A stretch of DNA of 64,000 bases from Actinomadura harenae (GCF_003696215.1 NZ_RFFG01000047.1:1-64000); one strand, 5' to 3'; shown: positions 27,033 to 35,852, numbered from the stretch's first letter. Made by a program: numbers and translations. The notes: generated by a model from the letters alone, not told the origin.

Positions 27033-27971
27033 GTGCTCGAACTGACCTTCTCGGCCGACGATCTGGCCTACACCCGGTTCGCGATCTCACCGCTGTGGGA
27101 GACGGTGGCGGCCGTCCGGGTGCTCAAGTACCCGGCCGAGCACCCGCTGCACCGGCGGTGGGCCGAGACCGTCCGGCCGCGGCTCGCCGCCGCCGGAACC
27201 CGCCTGGAACCGCTGTCGGAGCTGGTCGCGCCCCGCCTGATCGCCGCGTCCGCGTGCCCGCCGCCGACCTCGCCCGCGCCCGACCTGGACCTCGAACTCG
27301 CCGCCCTGCGCCTCCAGCCGCACGACCGGTTCGTCACCGACCGCGCACTGCTCGGCCTGCCGCCCGCCCCCGACCCGCAGGCCGGACTCGACCGGCTCGC
27401 CGACACCGTCGCCGAGTTCTGGGACGTCGCCCTCGCGCCCTACTGGCCCCGTATCCGGGCGCTGCTGGACGGCGACATCCTCTACCGCGCGCGCCTGCTC
27501 GCCTCCGGCGGCGCGCACCGCCTGTTCGCCGACCTCAGCCCGGGCGTCTCGTGGATGGGCGACCAGCTGAACGTGCCCCGCACCCGTCCCGGCACCGTTC
27601 CGCTGGACGGACGCGGGTTGCTGCTCGTGCCGTCCGCCTTCGCCTGGCCCAAGCTGTTCTCCCTCACCGAACCCGGCTGGCAGCCGCTGCTGCGCTACCC
27701 GGCGCGCGGCGTCGGGACGCTCTGGGAGCACCGCGAGCGGGACGCGCCGGCCGCGCTCGCGAAGATCCTCGGCGGTTCCCGCGCCCGCCTGCTCGCCCTC
27801 CTGGACGAACCGGCCGCCACCGGCGACCTGGCGTTCCGCGCGGGACTCTCGGCCGGCGGAACGTCCCAGCACCTCACCGCGCTGCGTGACGCCGGGCTCG
27901 TCTCGGCGCACCGCGCGGGCCGCTACGTCCTCTACGCCCGAACCGAGATCGCCGAGGCCCTCCTCGCCTGA
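27033..27971 (+). CDS. DUF5937/ArsR-type winged-HTH regulator
   Basis: The protein has 312 residues. The N-terminus LTFSADDLAYTRFAISPLWE is the DUF5937 signature. The C-terminal winged HTH is residues about 260-305 (LSAGGTSQHLTALRDAGLVS, then HRAGRYVLYART). The GTG start at 27033 follows GGAGGGA (27021-27027). It is divergent from the MFS gene, so it is the likely controller of that pump. No metal-binding Cys cluster is visible. The ligand is unknown. Confidence 0.85.
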   Translation: MLELTFSADDLAYTRFAISPLWETVAAVRVLKYPAEHPLHRRWAETVRPRLAAAGTRLEPLSELVAPRLIAASACPPPTSPAPDLDLELAALRLQPHDRFVTDRALLGLPPAPDPQAGLDRLADTVAEFWDVALAPYWPRIRALLDGDILYRARLLASGGAHRLFADLSPGVSWMGDQLNVPRTRPGTVPLDGRGLLLVPSAFAWPKLFSLTEPGWQPLLRYPARGVGTLWEHRERDAPAALAKILGGSRARLLALLDEPAATGDLAFRAGLSAGGTSQHLTALRDAGLVSAHRAGRYVLYARTEIAEALLA

Positions 27972-27989
27972 CGGGTCACGCCTGACGGG

Positions 27990-28874
27990 TCACGCTTCCC
28001 GGCGAGCGCCGTCGCCGACCAGCGCGGCCAGGTCGAGTTCGTCGCCGTGGACGTCGGCGAGCCACGCGTCGTGGACGTACTCGAAGGCGTAGGTCCGGGT
28101 GTCGAGCAGGGCGATGCTGCCCGGTGCGATCTGCTGCCGGGGGTTGATCGGCCGCGCGTCCCTCTTGTTCGCCTTGGGCCCGACGAGCTGGGCGAGCGTG
28201 TAGGACGTCGTCGGACCGTACCGGCGCGGACCGTGTTCATGGTGGTAGTGGCCGCCGACGTGCAGCCGCGGTCGCAGATGCTCGATGAGCGCGGTCACCT
28301 TCCTGGACCCCTGGGTGACTCCCCGCCACGTCGACAGGCCGTAGGGGCCGTCATGGGTGACCAGGACGTCCACGCTGCCGGGCTCGACGTCCATCAGGCG
28401 GGCGTAGGCGCCGGGGTCGAAGTCTGTCGGCCCCGGCTTCTCGATCTTCCCGAGGAACGCCGTTCGCTGCCCCGCGATGTCGGCGATGTGCCCGCACGGG
28501 ACATGCCGGAACGCGCCGAGCGGGTCGACCGCCGTCAAGGTGCCGCCAGCTTCGTGCAGGCGGGCGAGCCAATCGTGGTCCTCGTGGTTCCCGCTGAGGA
28601 ACACGAACGGCGGGATCCGTTCCAGAGCGCGACGGACGTCGCCGGCCATCTGCGGCGTTGGATCCAGAAGGCGGAAGAAGTCCCCCTGGGCCGGATGGTC
28701 GGCGCCGAACCGTCGGCTCGCGTCGTCCCACCGCTCGGGCCCAGGGAACGCGCCCAGATCCCCGACCTGGACGATGGCGTCGAGCTCGACCTCCCGGTGG
28801 CGGGCGAGCAGGACCGCCCCGCCCAGCGCGTGCAGAACGCACCCGTGGACATCACCGAAGAACGCGATCTTCAT
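27990..28874 (-). CDS. Metallophosphoesterase
   Basis: The protein has 294 residues. Dimetal calcineurin-like motifs are in order: FFGDVHG (residues about 5-11), VGDLGAF, GNHEDHD, LVTHDGPYG and GGHYHHEHG. The active site is complete. It hydrolyses a phosphoester. Cellular substrate is not evident. A family of actinomycete proteins with the extra NKRDARPINP insert is similar. It is convergent with the DUF5937 gene (18 bp between stops), and the rox-like gene lies 138 bp upstream in the same direction and may drive it. Confidence 0.88.
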   Translation of the reverse strand: MKIAFFGDVHGCVLHALGGAVLLARHREVELDAIVQVGDLGAFPGPERWDDASRRFGADHPAQGDFFRLLDPTPQMAGDVRRALERIPPFVFLSGNHEDHDWLARLHEAGGTLTAVDPLGAFRHVPCGHIADIAGQRTAFLGKIEKPGPTDFDPGAYARLMDVEPGSVDVLVTHDGPYGLSTWRGVTQGSRKVTALIEHLRPRLHVGGHYHHEHGPRRYGPTTSYTLAQLVGPKANKRDARPINPRQQIAPGSIALLDTRTYAFEYVHDAWLADVHGDELDLAALVGDGARREA

Positions 28875-29012
28875 GAACCGACCTCCCCGATCTTCCTACG
28901 CACCGAACCGCAGCCCCCAATGTCGGACGGGACCGACGAAGCGGTCAACCGACTCCCGGCGGGACGGAACGTGCCCGGTGAGCGACGTGCGTGCTCACTG
29001 GGCAGGGAGCGT

Positions 29013-30440
29013 TCAGTCGGTCGCGGTTCCGAACCACTGCGTGAGGCGGGCTTCCAGTTCCCGCTGGTCGTCGCCGACCCAGGCGACGTGGCCGTCCGGG
29101 CGCAGCAGGACGGCGGGGACGTCCAGCTCCTCGCTCGTGTCGACGACGTGGTCGACCCGGTCCGCCCATCCGTCGGCCGACAGCCCGCCCGTCTGGTCGA
29201 GGAGCAGGCCCCGGCCGCCGTGCGTCAGGTCGTAGAGGCGTCCCCGCTTGAGCTCGACGTCCCGCAGGCGCCGCCCGAGCAGGTCGTGCCCCTCGCCGAG
29301 GTCGTAGCGGACGTCGATCGCGATGATCTTCCCGGTCAGGTGGCGGTTCACCTCGTCGAAGTCCATCAGCTCGGCCACCAGCCGCCGCAGGGACCGCGCA
29401 CCCGGCCCGCTCCCCATCAGGACCGCCTGGGCGCGGGTGTTGTCCAGCACCGCGGCGCCGACGGGACGGCGCTCGTCCTCGTAGGTGTCCAGCAGCCCCT
29501 CCGGCGCCCAGCCCTTGATCTCGGCCGCCAGCTTCCAGCCGAGGTTGAACGCGTCCTGGACACCGAGGTTGAGCCCCTGCCCGCCCATCGGCGGGTGGAC
29601 GTGCGCCGCGTCGCCGGCCAGCAGCACGCGCCCGACCCGGTACCGCTCGGCCTGCCGCGTGGCGTCGGTGAACCGGGACAGGCGGCGCGGCGAGTGGATA
29701 CCGAAGTCGGTGCCCGCGTACGCGCGCAGCCGCCGCTTGAACTCCTCGAGCGTCGGCGGCGCAGCGCGGTCTTCGGTCACGCCCTCGGCGGGCACCATGA
29801 CGCGGTGCAGTCCGTCCTCGAGCGGCATCGTGCCGAAGAACCGCTCGGTCTTGCGGACCTCGGTGACGATGGCCAGGATCGCCGCCGGGTCCTCGGTCAC
29901 CCGCATCTCGCCGAGCAGTGTCTCGGACGTGGCGGGCTCGCCGGGGAAGCCGACGCCGAGCAGTCTGCGCACCGTGCTCCGGCCGCCGTCGCAGCCGACG
30001 AGGTAGCGCGAGCGCACCCGCGTCCCGTCGGCGAGCTCGGCCGTGACGCCGTCGTCGTCCTGGGTCAGCCCGATGAGCCCGCTGCCGCGCCGGACCTCGG
30101 CGCCGAGCTCGGCCGCGCGCTCGGCGAGCAGCCGCTCGGTGACGGGCTGCTGGATGCCGAGGACGTAGGGATGCGCGGTGTCGATCCGCTCGGGCGCGGG
30201 CTTGCTGATACCGGCGAAGAACCCACCGAGCGGGTACTTCTTCCCGTTCTCCAGGAAGCGCCCCAGCAGGCCGCGCTGGTCCATCACCTCGATGCTGCGC
30301 ACGTGCAGGCCGAGCGCGCGGACGAACAGGACCGGTTCGGCCTCCCGCTCCACCACGAGCACGCCCACGCCGTGCAGCCGCAGCTCGGCGGCCAGCATCA
30401 GCCCGGTCGGCCCGCCGCCGACAATGGTCACGTCGACCAT
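29013..30440 (-). CDS. rox: Rifampicin monooxygenase-like FAD enzyme (Rox/RIFMO family)
   Basis: The protein has 475 residues, the length of Nocardia RIFMO. The FAD motif is VGGGPTGLMLAAELRLHGVG, the second is LVGCDGGRSTVRRLLG, the third GDAAHVHPPMGGQGLNLG, then DAFNLGWKLAAE. Family-specific strings include GGFFAGISKP, RIDTAHPYVLGI and VDHVVD followed by SEELDVPAVLLRPDGHV, which I recall as shared with rifampicin monooxygenases. It would inactivate rifamycins by hydroxylation at the 2'-N position. A rifamycin-associated element and a long hairpin sit upstream. Recognition rests on memory of the family sequence. Confidence 0.88.
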   Translation of the reverse strand: MVDVTIVGGGPTGLMLAAELRLHGVGVLVVEREAEPVLFVRALGLHVRSIEVMDQRGLLGRFLENGKKYPLGGFFAGISKPAPERIDTAHPYVLGIQQPVTERLLAERAAELGAEVRRGSGLIGLTQDDDGVTAELADGTRVRSRYLVGCDGGRSTVRRLLGVGFPGEPATSETLLGEMRVTEDPAAILAIVTEVRKTERFFGTMPLEDGLHRVMVPAEGVTEDRAAPPTLEEFKRRLRAYAGTDFGIHSPRRLSRFTDATRQAERYRVGRVLLAGDAAHVHPPMGGQGLNLGVQDAFNLGWKLAAEIKGWAPEGLLDTYEDERRPVGAAVLDNTRAQAVLMGSGPGARSLRRLVAELMDFDEVNRHLTGKIIAIDVRYDLGEGHDLLGRRLRDVELKRGRLYDLTHGGRGLLLDQTGGLSADGWADRVDHVVDTSEELDVPAVLLRPDGHVAWVGDDQRELEARLTQWFGTATD

Positions 30441-30483
30441 GAATCCCCCGATCGTCGAGTCGCTTTCAGCCGTGCGTCATCGC

Positions 30484-30530
30484 GGGATCAGTGGTGCTTT
30501 CGCCGGAAAGGCGCGCCCACCGCTGATCCC
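30484..30530 (-). promoter_or_regulatory. Long hairpin in the rox 5' leader
   Basis: The arms GGGATCAGTGGTG (30484-30496) and CACCGCTGATCCC (30518-30530) pair at 12 of 13 positions. Inside is a smaller stem (GCTTTC with GAAAGG). It lies between the RAE and the rox ATG, so in the rox transcript it would form a leader structure that could attenuate expression. As a plus-strand terminator it would be followed by GTTTTC, but no plus-strand gene precedes it. Confidence 0.6.
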
Positions 30531-30576
30531 GTTTTCGCAGGTCTCGGCTTCAGACGGAGATTCTGCGGCATGCCCC

Positions 30577-30595
30577 CGGTCTTGCCGCAAGCCCC
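30577..30595 (-). promoter_or_regulatory. Rifamycin-associated element (RAE) of rox
   Basis: On the minus strand these 19 bp read GGGGCTTGCGGCAAGACCG. I recall the published RAE of rifamycin-inactivating genes as GGGGCTTGCGGCAAGGCCC, so 17 of 19 positions agree. The core CTTGC-G-GCAAG is palindromic. It lies 137 bp upstream of the rox start in the correct orientation. TTGCGG inside it could also serve as a -35 box. Confidence 0.8.
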
Positions 30596-30674
30596 GGGGT
30601 GCGCTATAGATTGAAACTGGAGGGGAGAAGTCGGCCCCTCCTTTCTCGTTCTCCGGAACGCCTGCCGGACGCGG

Positions 30675-31115
30675 TCAGCGCAGCTCTTCGGCCAGCGAAA
30701 CGATGACGCCCGCGGGGCCGCGGACGTAGCAGAGCCGGTAGACGTCCGCGTACTCGACCACCTTGCCGACCAGCTCCCCGCCGTGCGCGCCCAGGCGGGC
30801 GACGGTGTCGTGGACGTCGTCGACGGCGAACATGACGCTGCGAAGTCCCAGCGTGTTGGGGACGGCGTTGTCCGGCGCGGGGCTGATCGCCACCGGCGAG
30901 CGGAACGACGTCAGCTCGAGCTTGCCGTGGCCGTCCGGGGTCCGCATCATCGCGATCTCGACCCGGGTGCCGTCGAGCCCGCAGACGTCGTCCACCCAGG
31001 GCCCTTCGACCGGCTCCCTGCCCTCGACCTCCATGCCGAGTTCGACGAAGAACCCGATGGCCGCCTCGAGGTCGTCGACGACGACACTCACGTGATCCAT
31101 GCGCTGAATTGCCAT
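30675..31115 (-). CDS. VOC superfamily (glyoxalase-like) protein
   Basis: The protein has 146 residues. Two beta-alpha-beta-beta-beta modules are seen: MDHVSVVVDDLEAAIGFFVE (start) and LRSVMFAVDDVHDTVARLG (second half). The metal-site residues are His in MDHVSV and Glu in GTRVEIAMM. It could be a glyoxalase-, dioxygenase- or binding-protein member. ATG 31115 (AIQRMDH) was chosen over a start 12 bp upstream. It is the closest gene to the rox promoter but transcribes toward it. Its function is not clear. Confidence 0.82.
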   Translation of the reverse strand: MAIQRMDHVSVVVDDLEAAIGFFVELGMEVEGREPVEGPWVDDVCGLDGTRVEIAMMRTPDGHGKLELTSFRSPVAISPAPDNAVPNTLGLRSVMFAVDDVHDTVARLGAHGGELVGKVVEYADVYRLCYVRGPAGVIVSLAEELR

Positions 31116-31306
31116 GCCCACGACCATAGAAGGGGCCTGGGACCTTTTCCCGGCGGTGAATGGCGTGTCAGCGCAGGAGCCGAACGTCTTCGTCGTCTGA
31201 ACCAGCAGGGACCGGTCGCCGGGGATGAGGCGCATCGGCTCCTCCCCGGGTTCCCAGTCGTCCCTGTGGGTCCAGCGGACCTCGCCGTCGCGGGCGCCGA
31301 TCCCGC
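31116..31306 (-). other. Gap with a propeller-like scrap in the same frame as VOC
   Basis: The minus-strand frame of the VOC gene remains open upstream and reads RDGEVRWTHRDDW and then LIPGDRSLLVQTTK. That resembles one blade of a PQQ-type beta-propeller, but it has no start and no domain context. It is probably a scrap, and I assign no function. Confidence 0.25.
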
Positions 31307-33331
31307 CTACTCCTCGTCGGGGGTTTCGAGGCTTTCGCTGACGCCTCTGACCTGGGCGAGGACGTCGTCGGTGTTGTCGCACCGGAACTCCTCCAGCAGA
31401 CGCGCGGCCAGGGAGCGTTCGTCCGCCGGGACGGTCTCGTTGGACGCGACGTCCCCGAGGGCCTGGACGAGCCGGGGGTGGGATTCCCCCAAGGACCAGA
31501 GCACGTCCCGCGCGATCTCGAGAACCCGGCCGCGAACCGGTCCGGCCTGATCGAGGACCTCGGCGAGCAGGGGCAGGTCGTCCTGCGCGGCGACGCTCAG
31601 CGCCGACAACGCCGACAGGTGAGCGCGGCCGGGTTCGGGCGAGACCAGCGGACGCCGCAGGATCCCGGGGATCAGCGCGGCGACGAGCGCCCGCGCCGGA
31701 CCGCGTGCCTCCTCACCGCCCCGCGCGACGGCGCCGTCCGCGTCCCACCAGTGGTCGAGGGCGATGCCGACGGCCGCGGGGTCGTCGCTGTGGAGCATCG
31801 TGCGCATGGCCTCGTGGTACGACGCGTCCGCCGTGGGGAGGCGCAGCCTTCGATGGGCGCGGTGGAGGTCCGGGTCCGGCAGCCGGTGGCCCTCCCAGTG
31901 GACGCTGTGCGGCGTTCCGAGGATCAGGTCGGCGGGGCTCCGGCCCAGGAAGCGGGCAGGTGGGTTCTCCTCCCAGCGTTCGGCCGCCTCCTCCATGACC
32001 GCGCGGTGCCGGTCCAGCGCGCCCGTCTTGACCAGGTATCTGGCCGCGCGCGCCCGCGTGTCCGGATCGCCTTCGCGGAGCGCGCGCAGCAGGACGTCGT
32101 CGGCCCGCGCGCCGAGCCCTTCGGCCAGGATCCGGATCGCCGTCTCCCTGGTGCCGCCGGACTGGGACGCCCCGTCGAAGACCAGGCTCGTCGCCGCCTC
32201 CACGAGACGCGGGTCCGGGGTGTCGCTCCGGCCGAGGACCCCGCCCGCCACCCAGAGGGCCTCGCGCCGGACGGCGCCGGAGTCGGTCCTGGAGAGGACG
32301 TCGACCACGAGGCCAGCGTCGTCCGGCGTCGCGTGTTCGGCCCCGATCACGTTCAGCGCGCTCACCTCGGCGGGCGAGATCGGACGGCGCAGCACCTCGC
32401 GGGCGCGTTCGAGGACCTCGGGCAGGCGGGCGTCCGCGAGGTCCCCGTCGCTCAGGGCGCTCCGGAGCCCCTCCCAGCTCGCGTAGTGGTCGAGCGCGAT
32501 GCCCACGGCGGCCGGGTCGTCGCTGCGCAGCAGCGTGGAGAACGCCTCCAGGCACGCCTCGTCGCCGAGCGGGAACCGCAGGTCGAAGTGGGCCTGCCGG
32601 AGCGCGGGATCGTCAAGCGGAGTGCCCTTCCAGTAGGTGCTGTGGAAGCCTTCGACGGCGTCGCGGACGTCTCCGGAGAAGGGCCCCGCGTCCTCGGGCC
32701 AGGAGTCGACGAGTCGTTGGAGCAGGTCCCGGTGCGCGCGGATCTTCGCGGGCCTCGCCAGCTGCCCGGCCGCACTGACCTGGACCCCGAGGTCGTCGGA
32801 CGCGGTCAGCCGGATGAAGAGCTCCTCCACCTCGGGGAGGTCGAGCTCCCCCAGAGCGTGGATCGCTGAGCCGCGATCCCGCGCGTCCAGGCTCTCGTCG
32901 AGGGCGACGGCGCGGACGGCCGCGAGCAGCCGCGCGTTCGGTACCGCGCCGCCCTTGAACGCGTCGCTCTCGAACGCGGTGGACGCCGCGAGCAGCGCCT
33001 CCTCCCGCAACCCCGGGGACGGGTCGCCGTCGAGCACGTCGGCGACCCGATCGACGTCCTCGTCCCCACCGAGGTGCCACACCATGGTGAGCGCCCACGA
33101 GAGCGCCCGCTCGCGGTGCTCCTCGTCCAGCTCGGCCGCGCGGTCCAGCAGGTCGCGGGAGACGGCGAGCACCTCGCCGTCCAGCGGCGCGTACCGGTTC
33201 TCGACGCCCCACCGGGTGTCCGCCTGGGCCTGCTGGTAGTCACTCAGTGCGTCGCACACGACCTCGATGTCGTCACTGTGCAGCCGTTCGCTGAACTCAC
33301 CGAGACGCGACGTTTCGTCGCCGTCCGACAT
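31307..33331 (-). CDS. HEAT-repeat-like protein with internal duplication
   Basis: The protein has 674 residues, acidic, without signal or membrane segments. It is a series of helical repeats (for example ERALSWALTMVWHLGGDEDV and REEALLAASTAFES). Two related halves carry near-identical strings, SDDPAAVGIALDHYASWEG and SDDPAAVGIALDHWWDADG. Probably a large alpha-solenoid scaffold for protein or nucleic-acid binding. No enzyme motif is visible. The start ATG (33331) overlaps no neighbour. It may form an operon with the downstream VOC gene (191-bp gap). Confidence 0.82.
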   Translation of the reverse strand: MSDGDETSRLGEFSERLHSDDIEVVCDALSDYQQAQADTRWGVENRYAPLDGEVLAVSRDLLDRAAELDEEHRERALSWALTMVWHLGGDEDVDRVADVLDGDPSPGLREEALLAASTAFESDAFKGGAVPNARLLAAVRAVALDESLDARDRGSAIHALGELDLPEVEELFIRLTASDDLGVQVSAAGQLARPAKIRAHRDLLQRLVDSWPEDAGPFSGDVRDAVEGFHSTYWKGTPLDDPALRQAHFDLRFPLGDEACLEAFSTLLRSDDPAAVGIALDHYASWEGLRSALSDGDLADARLPEVLERAREVLRRPISPAEVSALNVIGAEHATPDDAGLVVDVLSRTDSGAVRREALWVAGGVLGRSDTPDPRLVEAATSLVFDGASQSGGTRETAIRILAEGLGARADDVLLRALREGDPDTRARAARYLVKTGALDRHRAVMEEAAERWEENPPARFLGRSPADLILGTPHSVHWEGHRLPDPDLHRAHRRLRLPTADASYHEAMRTMLHSDDPAAVGIALDHWWDADGAVARGGEEARGPARALVAALIPGILRRPLVSPEPGRAHLSALSALSVAAQDDLPLLAEVLDQAGPVRGRVLEIARDVLWSLGESHPRLVQALGDVASNETVPADERSLAARLLEEFRCDNTDDVLAQVRGVSESLETPDEE

Positions 33332-33413
33332 GGGGCCTCCCTCGCGATCGGCTCGTCAGACTGGCAGACGTGTGGCGCCGCGTCCCACCGTTTTCGGGCT
33401 TTTGCGAGCCGGT

Positions 33414-33812
33414 TCAGGCCGTCGTCCCCTCCAGGACTTCGAGGTAGTGCCGGTTCTCCATGACGGCCAGGACGTTGCCGAAGGGGTCGACGACCGCCGC
33501 CGTGACGAACCCCGGGCCGCGCTCGGTCAGCGGCATGTACGGCTCGGCGCCCAGCTCGATGAGGCGGGCGAGCGTGGCCTTCACGTCGTCCACCGCCCAG
33601 TGCAGCACCAGCCCGCCCGGCGCGGTCGGCGCGTCCTTCGGAGCGAACCGGCGGTCGATGATGCCGAGTTCGGTCTGGAAGTCACCGATCCGGAACTCCG
33701 CGTAGCCCGGACGCTCGAAGTAGGCCTCGACGCCCAGCAGGTCGGCGTACCACTTCTTCGCCGAGTCCAGGTCGTCCGACCAGATGTTGATGGTGGCGGG
33801 TCCTCGCAGCAT
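33414..33812 (-). CDS. VOC superfamily protein (bleomycin-resistance/glyoxalase-like)
   Basis: The protein has 132 residues. The motifs are ATINIWSDDLDSAKKWYADL at the N-terminus, GLVLHWAVDDVKATLARLIE in the second module and VTAAVVDPFGNVLAVMEN at the C-terminus. These are the usual VOC pattern with a DPFGN metal-site region. Small-molecule binding or a metal-dependent reaction is expected. ATG 33812 is selected because MLRGPATINIW begins the conserved region. It lies about 100 bp after another VOC gene on the same strand. Confidence 0.85.
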   Translation of the reverse strand: MLRGPATINIWSDDLDSAKKWYADLLGVEAYFERPGYAEFRIGDFQTELGIIDRRFAPKDAPTAPGGLVLHWAVDDVKATLARLIELGAEPYMPLTERGPGFVTAAVVDPFGNVLAVMENRHYLEVLEGTTA

Positions 33813-33913
33813 CGTGCACTCCGTCCGTTGTTCTTCGGTGTGCTCAAACCTTCGCAGGCATTGCGGAACATCAGGTTCCTCAATGTCCCGGGGATGCTGA
33901 GAGAACTCGACAG

Positions 33914-34297
33914 TCAGACGGGCTGGACGCGGGAGCGCAGGAGGCAGAACTCGTTGCCTTCCGGGTCGGCCAGGACATGCCAGCTCTCGTCGCCGCTCTG
34001 GCCCACGTCGGCGCGCGTGGCGCCGAGGGCGAGCAGCCGCTCCAGCTCGGCGTCCTGGTCGTGGTCGGTGGCGCTGACGTCGATGTGCAGCCGGAGCTTC
34101 GCCGGCCGCGGGTCGCCGGTGGGGCTCAGGTAGAGCGTCGGCTGCGGGCCGCCGACCCCGATGTCGGGCGGCCCGATCAGGATGCCCCCGTTGTCCTCGC
34201 GCTCGATCTCGACGTAGCCGAGGACCTCGCTCCAGAACACCGCGAGCCGCTCCACGTCGACGCAGTCCAGGGCCAGTTCGGTGATGCGGCATGCCAT
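33914..34297 (-). CDS. VOC superfamily protein
   Basis: The protein has 127 residues. The sequence ITELALDCVDVERLAVFWSE is the first module and KLRLHIDVSATDHDQDAELE the second, ending VLADPEGNEFCLLRSR. This VOC subset is common in actinomycetes, and its members carry the DPEGNEFC string. No pathway is indicated. It sits between the GbsR-type regulator (48 bp upstream end) and the next VOC gene in the same orientation. It may be duplicated from one ancestor with the other VOC genes in this stretch. Confidence 0.85.
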   Translation of the reverse strand: MACRITELALDCVDVERLAVFWSEVLGYVEIEREDNGGILIGPPDIGVGGPQPTLYLSPTGDPRPAKLRLHIDVSATDHDQDAELERLLALGATRADVGQSGDESWHVLADPEGNEFCLLRSRVQPV

Positions 34298-34344
34298 GCC
34301 GGTCAGTGTACGGCGGCGGCCTCGAAGCCGATCAAGGCCGCTTT

Positions 34345-35097
34345 CTAGGCGTCGTCCGAGGTCGGGACGTCGTCGTCCGGCGTCGCCGTGGCCCGCGTGT
34401 AGAGGATCTCGCGGGACTGCTCGGCGGCGCGCATGAGGCTCTCGTTGATGAAGTCGAGGAAGCGGGCCGCGTTCTCGAGGCGCGCGGCGGCCGGGGTCTC
34501 CTGGCCGAGGACGCCGACGCCCTGCCGCGCGACCTCGACGAACCGGTCGTTGGAACGGGCGCTGCGGAGCATCGACTGGTACCAGAGGTCGTTGTCGACG
34601 ACGTAGCGCTCGCGGCGGCGCTCGTCGCGTTCCCGGCGCACGAGGTCCAGGCCGTCGAGGAACGTGATCGCCTTGGAGACGGACGCCGGGCTGACCTGGA
34701 GCCGCTGGGCGAGCTCGCCCGCGGTGAGGCTGCCGGTGTCGGTGATGTAGAGGGCGGCCATCACCCGGGCCATCATCTTGGGCAGGCCCGACTCCATGAG
34801 GACGGTGCCGAGGGTCTCCTCGTACTCGCGGACGGCCTCGGCGTTCCGTCCGTGCGGCATGGGCGCCGGGTCCGCTCCCCGCGAGGCGGCGGGCCGCCGC
34901 CGGTGGGTGCGCTGCTGGGTGGCGTGATGGGCCAGGTCGGCGCGGTAGGCGGTGGGGCCGCCGTTCCGCATCACCTCACGCGTGACGGTCGAGGTCGGAC
35001 GGTCGAGGCGGCGGGCGATCTCGGCGTAGGCGAGCCCGTCGGCCAGCCCCAGCGCGATCTGCTGGCGTTCCTGCTGGGTGAGCCTGCCTCCGGGCAT
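34345..35097 (-). CDS. GbsR/MarR regulator fused to an IS30-like HTH
   Basis: The protein has 250 residues. The N-terminal region LTQQERQQIALGLADGLAYA then EIARRLDRPTSTVTREVMRN is the HTH seen at the start of IS30-type transposases. The middle is a basic linker. Residues about 85-240 form a GbsR/MarR winged HTH (LTAGELAQRLQVSPASVSKA then LDLVRRERDERRRERY). It should bind two DNA motifs. A palindrome lies about 60 bp upstream of its start at 35154-35180. The regulated compound is unknown, and the adjacent VOC genes on the same strand are possible targets. Confidence 0.85.
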   Translation of the reverse strand: MPGGRLTQQERQQIALGLADGLAYAEIARRLDRPTSTVTREVMRNGGPTAYRADLAHHATQQRTHRRRPAASRGADPAPMPHGRNAEAVREYEETLGTVLMESGLPKMMARVMAALYITDTGSLTAGELAQRLQVSPASVSKAITFLDGLDLVRRERDERRRERYVVDNDLWYQSMLRSARSNDRFVEVARQGVGVLGQETPAAARLENAARFLDFINESLMRAAEQSREILYTRATATPDDDVPTSDDA

Positions 35098-35153
35098 GCG
35101 TTCTCCTGTGCTGTTCCTCGACGCGCTCCTACGCCTCCACGATAGCGCTCACA

Positions 35154-35180
35154 TGCAACGATCGCCATCCGCGCGTTGCA
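35154..35180. promoter_or_regulatory. Inverted repeat upstream of the GbsR-type gene
   Basis: TGCAACG (35154-35160) and CGTTGCA (35174-35180) are separated by 13 bases. A third related ATCGCAACGA lies at about 35194. The sequence is AT-richer than its surroundings and occurs directly upstream of the regulator start, which fits a self-binding operator. Confidence 0.55.
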
Positions 35181-35308
35181 TTCACCTTGAATTCATCGCA
35201 ACGAACAATGCCGCCCACCTGTGCAAATGATGCGTCGAGGCAACGAAAGCAATTCAGAACCCGGAAAGGCAACGTAGCGTTCGTGAGCACCGAAAGCCTC
35301 GTGCCGCT

Positions 35309-35767
35309 TCAGTCGCCCTTGCGCACCGAGGTCGTGCCGACGTCGGCCGGGACGCCGTCCGAGTCGGTCGGCGTGAGTTCCGGAAGCGGCAGGCCGCGCT
35401 CGTCGACGAGGACGGAGTGGGCCTCGTCCGCGGCGAAGGCATGGCGTTCGCCCCACTGCCGCAGGGCGACGACGACGGTGAACAGGTCGCGTCCGGCCGG
35501 GGTGAGCCTGTAGAGCTGCCGCTTCCCCGAGGGGGCGGTGTCCCGCTCGAGGACGCCGCGCTCGACCAGCCGCCGGAGCCGGTCGGTGAGGATGTTGCGC
35601 GCGATGCCGGTGCACTGCTGGAAGTCGGTGAACGCGCGCGCCCCGTCCATGGCGTCCCGGACGATGAGCAGGCTCCAGCGGTCGCCGACCAGATCGAGGG
35701 TCCGCGCCACCGGGCAGGACGGATCGGTCCAGGTCACGTCCCCGGTGTGGATCCCGGTCCCGGCCAT
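35309..35767 (-). CDS. HxlR-family regulator
   Basis: The protein has 152 residues. CPVARTLDLVGDRWSLLIVRDA is the HxlR signature, followed by FTDFQQCTGIARNILTDRLR. The ATG (35767) has GGAGG at 35773-35777, better than the GTG at 35770. A Cys near the HTH and one in the signature may be redox-sensitive. It is divergent from the MFS-WYL pair (about 85 bp), probably its target. The effector is unknown. Confidence 0.9.
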   Translation of the reverse strand: MAGTGIHTGDVTWTDPSCPVARTLDLVGDRWSLLIVRDAMDGARAFTDFQQCTGIARNILTDRLRRLVERGVLERDTAPSGKRQLYRLTPAGRDLFTVVVALRQWGERHAFAADEAHSVLVDERGLPLPELTPTDSDGVPADVGTTSVRKGD

Positions 35768-35852
35768 CACGCCTCCAGAAGAGTTGCTGATTGAAACCAT
35801 TCTGCCGTACGGTCGAAACAGTTGCAATTTGCTACTCTTTGAAGGAGGGCGG

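Noticed and set aside
28047..30614. 855-codon plus-strand open frame
   Set aside because: It lies antisense to the phosphoesterase and the rox-like gene, and its translation has no family motif.
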